This document shows, piece by piece, positions 14,074 through 25,628 of a stretch of 64,000 nucleotides of DNA. Source of the DNA: Floccularia luteovirens (lineage: Eukaryota; Basidiomycota; Agaricomycetes; Agaricales; Squamanitaceae). The position numbers were made by a program, and so were the translations under genes. The stretch spans positions 806,001 to 870,000 of the forward strand of contig VSJF01000001.1 of NCBI GenBank assembly GCA_009739215.1, read 5' to 3'. How positions within the stretch are numbered: position 1 is the first letter of the stretch; each line of letters begins with the position of its first letter. The notes beneath the pieces are model-generated. The model made no database searches and was not told the DNA's origin. It was given only the letters and a program-made list of their open reading frames with translations.

Positions 14074-16658
14074 ATGCATGAGAAATCCAGTTTCACATCT
14101 CTACCTATACCAACCACTCGTGTGTCCCCGCGCGGTGATTGCGCACAGAAGGACGAAGCGGATTTAGCTCATGACACAAACGCGTGCTCCATCGTGAATA
14201 CTGAACATGCTGCCCCTTCTAGCATCTCTAGCTCCTCTTCCATCATCACCGATGGCCAGAGTACCATATTTCGAGAGAAATTATCCACTACTCGACTATT
14301 TATCGCACACATTGGGTGACTACTTCGCCGTTTATTAATAAAAATGTACATTCATTGGCTACTACTTTTCGTTATGCAGCGCCGCGTTAACTCTTTTTCT
14401 TGCTACAACTGATGCGGTCAGTTCTCCGTGTGGTTTGTATTTCTCAGTACTCATGCATGTTTGCAGACCATTGTTTCTACCAGCCTCCCAACAATTGCCA
14501 GCGACTTTGATGCCACTCAAATTCAATATACCTGGGTTGGTGTTGCATACATGCTCACCCAGACAGCATTTCAACCACTTTATGGTCGCATTTCGGATCT
14601 TGTCGGACGCAAAGTAAGTTTCATAAACATCATATTAATTATATTATATATGTAAACGTGCCTTCTGTAGACAGTGCTATATTCAAGCATGAGTATATTT
14701 GCACTCGGATCTCTACTGTGCGGTGCATCTCAGGTATTGAACGCGTTACCACAATCCTTAGCTAAGCTCATGAAGGATATAGTCAATTAAATGGTTGATT
14801 GCTGCGCGTGCAATTGGTAAGTCACTCACGCTTTAAAGCCCTTTATTACTGATTTCTTCTTGTTACAGCCGGCATTGGTGGTGGTGGGATTGTCAGCTCA
14901 GTTTGGGTTATAACAGCCGAGATAGTTGAAGTGCAACACCGCGCAAAATGGTCACAAGCCCTGAGCATTACGTGGAGTTGCTCAGCTGTTGCTGGGCCAT
15001 TGCTTGGCGGTATTTTTAGCGGTCAGTACTCTGTGCGATCATCAGAGCAAGGGCTCACTGTACCTGGCAGGCAATGGTGGCTCCAGCATTTTGAGTTGGA
15101 GATGGGGATGTGAGTTTTAACTTATCCTCTCCTATGTATTCCATATATTGACATTATTATCAAGTTTATATCAATCTCCCCATCTGTCTGTTTGCCCTGG
15201 CTGTTCTACTATTTTCTCTTCGAAGGGTAGAACTCGTCAAATCTTCGGATGCTTCTTGGGGGACATTAGCGCGGAAGTTTGACTTTATAGGATTGTAAGT
15301 CTCCTCTCATTAACCAGAGGTTTTTATTAAATTGCCGATAGAATACTTTTTATGGGCGGAACAAGCTGCATTGTCGTTGGGTTTAGTTTTGCCATAGAGG
15401 TTGGGTGTAAATATCCTCAATTTCGCAAAATTTATGAGTGGATTGGCTGATCTTTATTTTAGGGACCTCTCCATCAACACTTGTACTCATAATTCTAGGC
15501 ATCGCTGTGCTTATTTGTGGCGGACTTTATGAGAACCGAACGACACGAGACTGTCTCTTTCCGCCGACCACGTTCCATGATATCACCACTGGTTCGTCGT
15601 AATTAATCTGGAATTAGCGACTCGGAACTAACGCAATAACTACAGTTATTATACTTATTATCACTTTCCTGCACAATTTTGCATTCAACGCTGGGACGTT
15701 TTATCTTGCTTTGTATTACCAAGTGGGTCGGGTATCATGGAACTTTATTCATTTGACTAGATTGAGTTACTAGGCGGCTAATGGATCCACTCCCTTGGAA
15801 GCGGGGCTAAAACTACTTCCTTATTCCCTCGGCTCGTCTCTTGCATCCATGCCTGTGGCTTGGTTCATTGGATACTGGCAAGCTCGAAGAAACGACACTA
15901 TGGGACAGAACTGGGTGATTTCCCTTGGCTTGCTTGTCTGCACTGTCGGGTTCGGTAAGTAATTGGTATATATCATGCCTATTTTATATTTGACGCACCT
16001 CATAGCCCTGTTGACATTGTTGAATGAAATGTCAACCATAGAAACTCAGGTTATTTTCCCCCTGATCGCTGGCGTTGGAGTGGGGATGCTTTTCCACGCT
16101 CCATACCAAGTTTTCACAAAAGCATTGAAACCTCAAGAGCTCGCGACCGGGACAAGCGCGTTCTTTTTGGTTCGGTTTACAGGTGCAACTATCGGCCTGG
16201 TCTGTCCATCTGGATTCGCTCGGTATTCAGCTTCTGACCATTTCATAGGCTGTAGCTGGCGCTATCTTTCACGCCCGAGCTGTCCAGAACCTTCCTCCAG
16301 GGTTACCATCTTCAGAATACGGAAACTCAATAGATTATAGTGGGCTGAAATCCATTCAATCGCCCTTGAAAGAGCAAGTTCTCCACGTCGTCTCTTCGGG
16401 TATCCGGGTATGGTTTCCTTTTTTTGGTTCGAATGACAGCTAAATTATTAAACAGTCCATATGGATCGTATGCTCGCCTTGTTTGGGAGTTTCTTTCCTA
16501 GTATGTTTTTGATTCATTACTGTTTCAGCTTCACTGATTAAATACGAAATAAGATATCTCTATTTCTGCAAAAAATGTCAATCAAAAATGATGATATCGG
16601 ACCGGATGAAAACCAAAGCACAACTACATGCTCAGCCTCAGTATCGGAATCAGCTTAG
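14074..16658 (+). CDS. MFS drug:H+ antiporter-type transporter (DHA2-like)
   Basis: Multi-spanning major facilitator transporter with many short introns. A polar, Ser-rich cytosolic N-terminus of about 80 residues leads into IAHIGAALTLFLATTDA. The family signature TIVSTSLPTIASDFD comes next, then WVGVAYMLTQTAFQPLYGRI and SDLVGRK, which contains MFS motif A. Further helices include AIAGIGGGGIVSSVW and SWRWGFYINLPICLFAL (around an intron). After the last intron the C-terminus reads ISLFLQKMSIKNDD and ends VSESA at 16658. The signature fits 14-helix DHA2 transporters, which include both multidrug exporters and vacuolar basic amino acid transporters of the Vba/Fnx type. Substrate cannot be decided from sequence. 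Confidence 0.85.
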
Positions 16659-18793
16659 AGATACAGGCAGTCACCCTAAATGTATAATAGTTTCACTTTC
16701 TACAGTTCAGTCTAGACTTCTCATGTTTTATGAAAAAAACAAAACAGAACGCATTCCATTCGTATCTTCTGCTTGTTATTACGACTTCCAAATGACGAGA
16801 TGCTTTTGAAAGCTTTCACATGTATTGATTGATGTTAGAGTATTCCGTCATATGTGCATGTTGACCAGCCACTTTGCTCATAGTCCTCGGAAGTGAAATT
16901 TGAGGCCAGTGCCCTGTTATGTATTCCCGATGGAACTTCAAGCCGATCTCCTGGGACTATACTAGATGGCCTGGTGACCCTAAGACCGCAAAGGCAATTT
17001 AGATATCCCCTTTATTAACATCATGTCCGCGTAAATTAACACCGACGACGGTGCCTTTTGCCAAAATGTTATTGCATCAAGTTCAGTAAACTTGACATTT
17101 AGATCTCGTGAGCCCGGTTCTTCTCCAAGAAGTAAATTTTACTCTGAATCATTCTAATTACACTATCCAGATATCATTTCTAGTTCAATATGGATCATAT
17201 CTTCAGCATTGCCGACATCGGCTAACCTCTGATATTTTGACGGCTGTAGATGCGGTCCGGATCCTCCTCCACGAGTTTTGCTTGTGCAACCCTCGAATTC
17301 GTACATATTTCGTTTGGCTTCCGAACAAAAACTCGCCTAACGTTTCGTACAGATTAATTTTTTGCCAGGCATCGAGCCTAGGAATGGATTTGGTATTTGC
17401 CATAATAGGTAGGGTCCTTAAAGATAGGCTTTTTTCAGAGTTTAGTACCGATTGTTCGTAAAAATCTGATTCGTGCTAAACAAAAAAGCGGGCAGGAGGC
17501 GCCCAGGTTTGCTTAAGCAATATTGCCACTGTTATTGAGCCTTTCTTTCCTAAAAGTATAGTGTGTCGCGTATTGAACGCTATACGGATGTAGATCCGGA
17601 CGATGGAATTACACCGCTGTAAAAGTTTGTAGCGTTGAGCAACGAACATTGAAAAACCAAAAAAGAAAATAATCGTGATTGCAGAAGGGGTATTTTCCTG
17701 TCATCGATAAATAAGCCCTGTGGATTTATCTTCTTTGCCAGATCTATGGATGACATGTAAGTCAGGTAGGAGATGAATTGTAAACAACTACATGGAGTCA
17801 TTAGTGGGGACGGTGTTGACGTACGAATTCATTTCGATCAATCTGCTGAGAGAGAATACAAAACATGCACCCACTGACTGAGTTGTATAAGTAAGAAGCT
17901 TGAATTGTATATGAAAGGTTAGCACATTGCCCAAAGGAGAGCGGCCACTACAAAGCGGCCTAGTCTTGGCCGCCGATAGTCGACCGCGTACATATTTGAA
18001 AAAAAGCGGAGAAGCTGATAAACAATCATGAAAATCTAGCATCATTACACGAGGCAGGTTTCCTCTAGGCTTGGGAAAGCGAGTGCTTAAAGCAGTTCAG
18101 GAACAGCGGACTTACAGTTATGATGAAGCATGCACAGTGAGAGAAGACAGCTGAACGGTGTGTCATGAAGAATGAAGAGAGAACAGATTTCTTGGGGCGG
18201 GTCGTTAAAATTGTATGCAGCTAAACCCTATGATAGACTTCTAATCGAGCGGCGATACAGGTGTTCCAGAAGAAAATCGGCGGTGCAGTTGGCAAGTCAA
18301 ACCGGGTATCGCATTTCTCACATCAGACCTTCCTGACAATAATGACCATAGCATTGATACTAATTACAGCGTAGAGGTTTGTATCCTTCTATGGTAACTG
18401 GGGCTGTGCTTGAAATAAACCCCTATTTCACAATTTCTAGGTATTATGTAATTTAAGTGTTGGGCGGGGGAGTTAGTCACACGACCAGGGTCTCAGATTT
18501 TAGTTCAACGAATATTAAAACCCTTGAATGACGATATAATACACCGCCAATAATGACGAGACAGCTGCTGAAAAGCACCGGTACAGATGTGTAACAAGGA
18601 GCAGAAGTAGAGTGAACCGAGTTGTCTTTCTTCAACAAGTGCATTGTCTTTGCTTCTTGGCGCGTGGAGTAGCAGATTCATGTGATAAGGGGCGTGGAGA
18701 CTTGTGAGCAATGTAATTGATAAGCAAGACGTCAGGCTCGTTTTATTATTTTGCCATTTATTTTTTTTTCTTGCAAGGTTATCGCACACACTC
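16659..18793. other. Gene-free stretch, 2.1 kb
   Basis: No conserved protein can be assembled on either strand. The longest frame (17108-17461, plus) overlaps an opposite-strand frame and matches no family I know. A short GC-rich inverted repeat, GCGGCC/GGCCGC with a 7-nt loop, lies near 17957-17975. The right end carries the promoter of the choline kinase gene. Confidence 0.4.
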
Positions 18794-20365
18794 ATGCCAG
18801 CAATACTCTCCCAATCTCTTTCGTCTCCATCCGTGTCTGCTCTACCCATCGTTGGTATCAGCATGACAAGGTCTCTCTCATCCAATTCCACACACCTTGC
18901 TGCAAAAGATGCACATAGATCGTCTTCGTCGTCATCATCGACTTCTTCCGTTCAATTAGTCGGCTGGAAAGTGGAACCTGTGATAGAAGAAGGTTTACTC
19001 CACGCTACCGTAAAACTAGACGCAAAGTGAGTTATCATTTCATTTTATCGTTTGTACCTCAGGCTGTAAAGGTCGACAAAAATGCGTGCTATCTCGGTCG
19101 GCTCCTCTCGTTATCTTTATGCTATCTATCTGACAATATGATGAATTTTCTTTAGGACATACAAAACCTCCTCGTTTGCAACCAAGCTTCTGAAATGTCT
19201 TCTTATGCTTGAGGTGCCATCTTGGAGAAACATAGAAATTGAGCCCTCACAACTGGTAATTCACAAGGTGTCTGGGTCTCTGACGAATTCTGTATTCTTC
19301 GTTTCTTGTCCGACTGTCAAAAGTGCTCGTACATTGTTGCTTCGCATCTATGGTCCTTCATCAGGATCCCTAATTTCTCGTCCGCGAGAACTGCATACTC
19401 TCCACGTTCTCTCTTCTCGCTACGGAATCGGGCCTCGGGTTTATGGTACCTTCGAAAATGGTCGGGTAGAGGAGTACTTCGAGTCCATAACTCTATCAAG
19501 TGATGAGATACATAATCCTCAGATTAGTCGGTGGATTGCTGCTCGTATGGCAGAACTTCATTCTGTTGATATTGATGCTATTGAAGATACTTGTTCATCC
19601 GCGAGAAGCGAGGGGAACGGGTGGGAGATCAGTGTCAAAAAGAATATACGTTCCTGGATATCTCCAGCTGAAGAAGTTCTCTCTCTCTCTTCTGTTCCCG
19701 AGTTTGTACAATCAGAACTTAATTTGAGCGGTTTTAAAGAAGAGTGGATTAGGTATATGCGGTGGCTGGCCAAGTTTGATGATATTCACACGGGCAGTAG
19801 ACGAGTATTCGCTCACAACGATACTCAATACGGCAATTTACTGAGGCTGAAGCATCCCAAGGCTGGACGCGATGATCATCGGCAGGTTAGTTTGACATGG
19901 GTTGTTGATTGTGAATCTATTAACTGACTAGAACGCCTTTTGAAGATTATTGTTGTAGATTTTGAATACGCCTCCCCCAATCCTGCATCCTACGACATCG
20001 CAAACCACTTTCATGAATGGACAGCAGATTATCATTCTTCTACTCCCCACCTCCTCGACCCTTCTCGTTACCCATCCCTAGATCAACGTCGCAATTTCTA
20101 CGCTGCTTATCTTCGTCACTCTGCACTACTTGATCAAACTACACCGCCTGAAAAAACTCAACTTGAGAGTCAAATTATGAAGTTAGATCGACAAGTTCGT
20201 ATTTGGAGCCCAGCATCTCATGCATTGTGGGCAATTTGGGGAATCGTACAAGCAAGGGATGATATTGAAAGAAATGTTAAAGAGCCTGAATTCGACTACA
20301 TTGGTTATGCTCGAGGGCGTATGGCAGCATTTAGACTCGAGATAGATAGTCTTGGAGTTTTGTAG
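18794..20365 (+). CDS. CKI1: Choline kinase
   Basis: Choline/ethanolamine kinase of the CDP-choline (Kennedy) pathway, cytosolic. A Ser-rich leader (about 50 residues) precedes QLVGWKVEPVIEEGLL. After an intron come KVSGSLTNSVFFVS (nucleotide-binding loop) and LLLRIYGPSSGSLISR. The phosphotransferase loop is VFAHNDTQYGNLLRL (HNDxxxGN), and the choline kinase motif VVDFEYASPNPASYDIANHF continues into HEW across the last intron. The C-terminus is HALWAIWGIVQARDDIE, then DYIGYARGRMAAF, as in choline kinases. An ATG 30 codons upstream (18704) is in frame, but its extension is hydrophobic and not family-like, so I start at MPAILSQ. A choline rather than ethanolamine preference is inferred. Confidence 0.92.
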
Positions 20366-20726
20366 ATGGCTTTCAATCTCAATGCATTTTCAATAGAGCA
20401 CATTTACATCAAATTTTCGAAGGGATTTTTATACGTAGGATAATTTGACAATATAATGACTTGAGAGAAATAAAAACATATTGTGGACAACGATGCGATG
20501 TAAATTTGGTGGAGAGATAACGTAACACTAACCTAGAATGACGCTCAAGAGGCGATGGGAATAATTGGGGGAAAGGGGAGCTTTCGGGGTAAAAGGGGAG
20601 GGGTGGGATATTTGAACAAACATGTGGACAGATGAATGAAACAGAAGAGAATGTGAGATTGTCCGACCAGGCGGAATAGATGTGTTCTTGAGTTTAAAAA
20701 AAATGGTGTCCGTATTTTTTGATATC
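20366..20726. other. Convergent 3' region, choline kinase / CCCH gene
   Basis: 361 bp between two stop codons on opposite strands. It holds only 3' untranslated sequence as far as I can see. Frames at 20528-20746 (minus) are unsupported. Confidence 0.45.
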
Positions 20727-23497
20727 TTAAGCCCAAGCTTTCTCATTCAATCTTGATGAACCAACAGCAAGTTCATTGGTAGACCAAGGGGTATTCGCGA
20801 TGATTTCGCCAGCCGGGCTAGGTGCATGTCCATATGAGGTTCCTATGTGGCTGTTGCGGGGAAAGTTTCCCCAGTTACCCGCACTTCCTGCACGTACATG
20901 GCCATTGACCCGAGGGGCGTGACTGGCCTCAGAGGACATAGCGTAAGAGTGCCCAGCTGGGGCTGCTGGTGATAAAGTAAAGTTGACGTCGGCTTCTGTT
21001 CCATTGAAGGAATGGCGGACATTTGCATTAGAATTGTTCTTTTTCATATTCTGTTGTTGTTGCTGCTAGATAAAATGGTCAGTTGCGTCGATATCATATT
21101 CAGCGGTACACACATTATTATATCCAACAATCTCTATGCGTGACGTGTTATGTCTCCCAAGATCAGGGCCAGCGGTGACAGGAGCAGGCGACTTCGCCCC
21201 GAGATGTTCAGGGGCTGGTAATAATATACCGTTGCTGGCAAACGACGGGTAAGCGGATTTATTTTGTTTAATGGAAGGTCCATCCAGAGCACTTGTATCA
21301 ACTCTAAGAGAACCAGTGGGAGGACGCGTGAACTGGAAGCCACCATTTGGGTTCATGTCGATGGGAGTAGAAGCGGAGTTCCCGTTAGAATCAGTTCGCT
21401 TCGCTGAGATGCGAGCGAGGAGAGATACGGTAGCATCGTTAGGATCGCTGTTAGTACTCAACGAACGAGCACGACCATCTGATCTTGGTTGAGATGAAAC
21501 GTCATTTCCGGGTGCATTTCCAGGAGAAGATCCAGATGTTGGGAGTTCTGTGTGAATGAAGCAACAACGCTTGCCATACGGGCACGATCCAGAAACCCAG
21601 AAAGTCTGTCCCAGGCAGATGTCAGCAAAAACAACATGACCAATAAGTATAGCATACGTACCCGACAGATTTCCGTTTTATACTAAAGGAAATGAATGAC
21701 AAGTCAGATGTGAGGTAGAAGCCAAAGACAAAGCAAATCGTTCACCTTAGGATGCCTGGCGACCTTGCGCAGTTCCTCTTCTCCATGGGCAAATTGGCAT
21801 TTAGCTCCGTATCTGCAAGATCCTTTTTCTTCCCAACTGCGACACAGTTCGGTCTTGTACAAACCCAGCTTCCGATTTCCAGATGCAGGTCCACTTTCAT
21901 TGATGCTAGACTGACTCGATGCCGTATCTAGCTGGCCATTCTGTGGGGGAAGGCCGTAAGGACCAGTGTATTGAGATTGCAGCCGAGCGGCCATTACTTG
22001 AGCAGCTGCTACTTCTGGAGCACCATAATACTGATTAGCATAAATAGGCATGGCAGGCGGGGGAGCTAAAGCCGCAGGGAACATTCCAGGTGCATACGAT
22101 TGCAAATTGTTGCCCAGCAGAGCAAGGGTAGCGGCATCACGTATCGCAGACGGGTCAGATGCAGAATGCTGATGGGCGGCACGGAAAATGTTGTGCTGTT
22201 GTTGAACACGAGTGACTGCGGGATGGTCGTGAGGAGGCCCAGGAAGCATCATGTCATATAATTGCTGCGTGTTTCCCAGTGATAAATGAGAAGCGTGGTA
22301 TCCTAAGGCATTTGCATTGGGCAAAACATTTTGTTGAGGGAATCCACGAGGCGGTTGGCGATAGTTCATGTTTGCAACTACATTATTGTGCCTTCCAGGT
22401 CCAAAGGTATGCGGAGCCGGAATTGCCAGGTTATGACTCCCAGTGACGTGACCGAAACCTCTTTGTTGGGTATTGTATTCTGCTTGCTGCTCCTCACGTT
22501 CGTTTGCAAGAGATTGAGCTTGGGAGCTGGATCTGTAATCGTACAACTGAGGGTGGGGCTGGGGCTGGGGGCGATGAATATGGTTAGCTAAAGAAGGATA
22601 GGATAGCTGTTCAGCGCCTGCGTGGCCATTATCACGGTATTGGCTGTGCGACCAGTGCTGTCTATCTACGGGATCAGATGGCCCATCACCAGCCTGTTGT
22701 AAACGGCGTAAATCGGCACTGGAGAGACCTCCACTGAATGAATGGGGTCGTTCTTTGGCCTCGTTGTTGGCTTCGTTTTTGAATGTGTGATTGATCAAAG
22801 TGTTGCTTGCTACGGATTCGTGAGAACTCGATATCGTTGTGTCAGTGGAAGAGCCCCGTGAGTGTGATATATTGATTTGGTGATCTGAAGTATGGGGCGA
22901 AGAACCAACGCTTGTGTTAGATGAGGTTTCGAGAGGGCTAGTCTCGTTGAGTTGGGCGACAGCTGCAGCTGCAAGTTTAGACTTTGGCGGAGTACGGATA
23001 GGTCCGTGTATTTCTTCATCCCCTGTGGAGTCCCCAATTTTCAGTCGGACAATCTCGTCTGCAAGCTCCCAGCCAGCAGAAGCAGCTTCCGTGTCGACAA
23101 GCTGGCCGTTGGTATTTAACCTCCAGCGCTGAGCACCTCCCAAAGCGCGTTCTGATGTACCGTTTTCCGTACGTGCAGGCATGACAAAATTTTTCAGCAA
23201 TCGATGGGAATCAAAAGTAGGTCGATGAATGGCTGTTGAGCTGAGATGCAGATCGTCAGAATATGACAAGGGCCAATCCTGGGTTCGAAAAAAAAATTGG
23301 ATGAGTAATAAGTACGTGTGGCTGACATGTATACCCACCTCGATGCTGGTATCACCGTCTGAATCGTAAGATTGATATGGGCCTAGTGAGTCTTTTGTCA
23401 ACTGTCGTTTCAAAGGTAAGGATGGAACGTGATCGTTTGAAGATCGGAAGAATAATGATTTTGTTGTTGTAGGTGAATTCGTGACTGTTTCGTACAT
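20727..23497 (-). CDS. Tandem CCCH zinc-finger protein (TIS11/tristetraprolin type)
   Basis: Predicted mRNA-binding protein of the TIS11 family (yeast Cth1/Cth2, fission yeast Zfs1), which binds AU-rich 3'UTRs and promotes mRNA decay. Two fingers of type CX8CX5CX3H are present: [20 protein letters not shown] and CQFAH, then [20 protein letters not shown] and CCFIH. They are joined by the typical RHPK linker across an intron. The long N-terminal half is Ser/Gln/His-rich and low in complexity, and the C-terminal tail has a QQQQQ run after another intron. About 460 residues lie before the fingers, much longer than yeast Cth2. Start at 23497; another in-frame ATG lies at the [16 protein letters not shown] segment. 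Targets are unknown. Confidence 0.88.
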
Positions 23498-24374
23498 TTG
23501 ACTGTGTCAGAACTATTGCTATTAAGGTAGACCGCAAAGGGCAGGTTGCAAGACGATAACTAACCAGTTAATTAAAACAATTGCTGCGAGTTCCGATGAT
23601 TGAATGATAAAAAGGCGGTTGAAGATGATGCTATTGACAATAAGCAAGATGATATATGTTGTTGGTGCAGAGTAATTGAGAGGATAGATAGCACCCCAAC
23701 TAAGAGACTTGTAAGAGCTCGGGGGGGATAAGCAGGAGAAAGACACAAGATAGGTATAAAAATGAAGATGGAGCGTGAGGATCGTGAGGATGGAGTCGTG
23801 TGTTATGAGTTAAGTCCGAAGAAACCTCTTGGTGATAGAAATGGGGTTTTTCAAATACCTAGAGGGAAGGTGAGGTTAAGAAGGCAAGGAAGGCGAGGCA
23901 AAGGGGAGGCAATTCACCAAAATGTGGCGAAGGTTTTGATCGCAACGTGCCCTTCTTGCGGCTTACCCCAATAATTAATCAGGTCGTGTCTGGGCGTCAA
24001 GGGTATTATACGACAACTAGTCTACCCACAATGCTCCTGGGGATCTGTTATCGATGGCTAGGTAATATTCTAGATCTTCGGACGGAGACAGCTACAAACT
24101 GGAGGGTTAGAGAAGAGACGATTCAACGTCGATTATGCAGTGCCCAAGAACCCGTTCCTTGCCTTTTCTAGTTTCGATTCATCAGGGTGGCCTTCAAACT
24201 CCGAACCGAGTACTGCCTCATCCTATGCTTGGTCTGCAACTCCCCATCCCTTCCCCTTACACATCCTCATCTACCTATATAACTCGGATCCATGATAATA
24301 CATCTCACCTCACTTCCAATCCCCACTCTTTCTTTTACCTTCACTTCATCGCTTCCCTTCGATCTCAGCTATCG

Positions 24375-24391
24375 CACGTGACCACCACGTG
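24375..24391. promoter_or_regulatory. Pair of CACGTG boxes
   Basis: Two CACGTG hexamers at 24375-24380 and 24386-24391, with starts 11 bp apart, so they face the same side of the helix. CACGTG is the site of Cbf1/USF/Pho4-type bHLH factors. They lie about 0.9 kb upstream of the CCCH start. Confidence 0.35.
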
Positions 24392-24430
24392 TTGCTACCG
24401 AACAGCCAATAACAATAAACAAATCCAAGT

Positions 24431-24631
24431 TTAGCTTAATCTCCACCCGTCGTTGCCGTTTGGTCGTTGCCAACTTGACTGATCAACAAGCTCCATTGCT
24501 GTGTCATCATTAGTATACTCAACTTCAATTTCAATCATCAATGAATCATTCCGTCTACTGACCTTCTCAAAGGCAATCCAGTTCCCATATCCTGGCTGTC
24601 GCTTACACTTCCTCTCTAGGTTCTCAGCCAT
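24431..24631 (-). CDS. Possible 66-aa micro-ORF, unknown
   Basis: ATG-started frame of 66 residues beginning MAENLERKCKRQPGYGNW and ending NGNDGWRLS. Composition is protein-like (mixed charge, few repeats) and no known family is recognised. It sits alone in a gene-poor stretch next to the twin CACGTG boxes. It could be a small gene, one exon of a missed gene, or chance. Confidence 0.18.
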   Translation of the reverse strand: MAENLERKCKRQPGYGNWIAFEKVSRRNDSLMIEIEVEYTNDDTAMELVDQSSWQRPNGNDGWRLS

Positions 24632-25628
24632 GATCGATAACTGGATGCACAACCCACTCTCGTACACCCCATGATTACAATCCGGCTATTTCATATACTG
24701 TATACATGATCGAATTTTACATACACCGCACTCCCCTATCGATACCAATTCAATCTTATTTTGTAAATGATCCAGAGTATCAGTTTTGATTAGAAATTTT
24801 AGAACCAATGAATTTAATTTGATGACCACCATCGAAAAAAGGTTGATGTTTATCACAATCACTTGGAACTGAGGTCGCGGAACATTTGTTGATTATCGGA
24901 TTTCTTTGGAAGACAAGGAAGTCGCTAATTGAAAGGGTATGCGGTTTTGTAATGAATGTCAACTAAATCATAACGATAGGTCTCTTGCCACACTGGGTCT
25001 GGAAATTCTTCCGTGCCCGATTCAACTGACATCTCATCCACCTGGACCTGATTTCATATCTGCCCATCGATCCAGATGTGCCGCGATAATAGTGCAATCA
25101 GATACTGATCTCCTTCGATGTCAAGAGTCCCTGACCCTTTTCTCAAAATGTGAAAAACCGCTGTGGATGATTCTCGAGAAGCCATACACGTTGAGGCTTT
25201 TTTCCCAGTTGCCTTATGGCATATAATGAAAAAATGAAAAAAAAGTGGGTTTGGCTTTCTCCCTGAAAATGGTTACCGAAATGAGCACGCCTATTAAACA
25301 CATGTTTTACATGCATTTCAGGTAATTGACCGTGACGGCGCCTTGGTAGAGATCCAAGATCACATTTTGACATCGACATACTCTGAAACTGCTTATCTTG
25401 GGAGATAGAAGTTTGAATGAGGTCTCACATGCACATATCAAACATAGACGAGTGCCCTAAATTCATTTCCACAGATTTCCAGGGTGTCAGCTGCTTCAAA
25501 GGGTGTACATCTTAATGCGTTTTGGAACGAACGTAATGTGATAATGAAATGACATTAATTGGTCAGATTTAAATTTACGCATCTGAAATCATAATTCAGT
25601 CAGTTATTGGTTGCCAGGATTTGACCCA

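Larger units (their letters stand above)
23498..25628. other. Gene-poor stretch, 2.1 kb
   Basis: Contains the 5' region of the CCCH gene, two CACGTG boxes at 24375 and 24386, a possible 66-codon micro-ORF at 24431-24631 (minus), and the 3' flank of BLM10. Other frames here (23762-24171, 24939-25226) show no family resemblance. Confidence 0.4.

Noticed and set aside
17108..17461. 117-aa plus frame and 66-aa minus frame in the 2-kb gap
   Set aside because: Overlapping frames on opposite strands, neither similar to a known family nor extended by splicing.
17957..17975. Short GC-rich hairpin GCGGCC/GGCCGC
   Set aside because: Only 6 bp of stem, no T run and no gene close enough to make it a terminator; chance is likely.
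22545..22575. GGGGCT repeats in the CCCH gene
   Set aside because: They encode the Pro/Gln/His-rich low-complexity stretch of the protein; no independent element.
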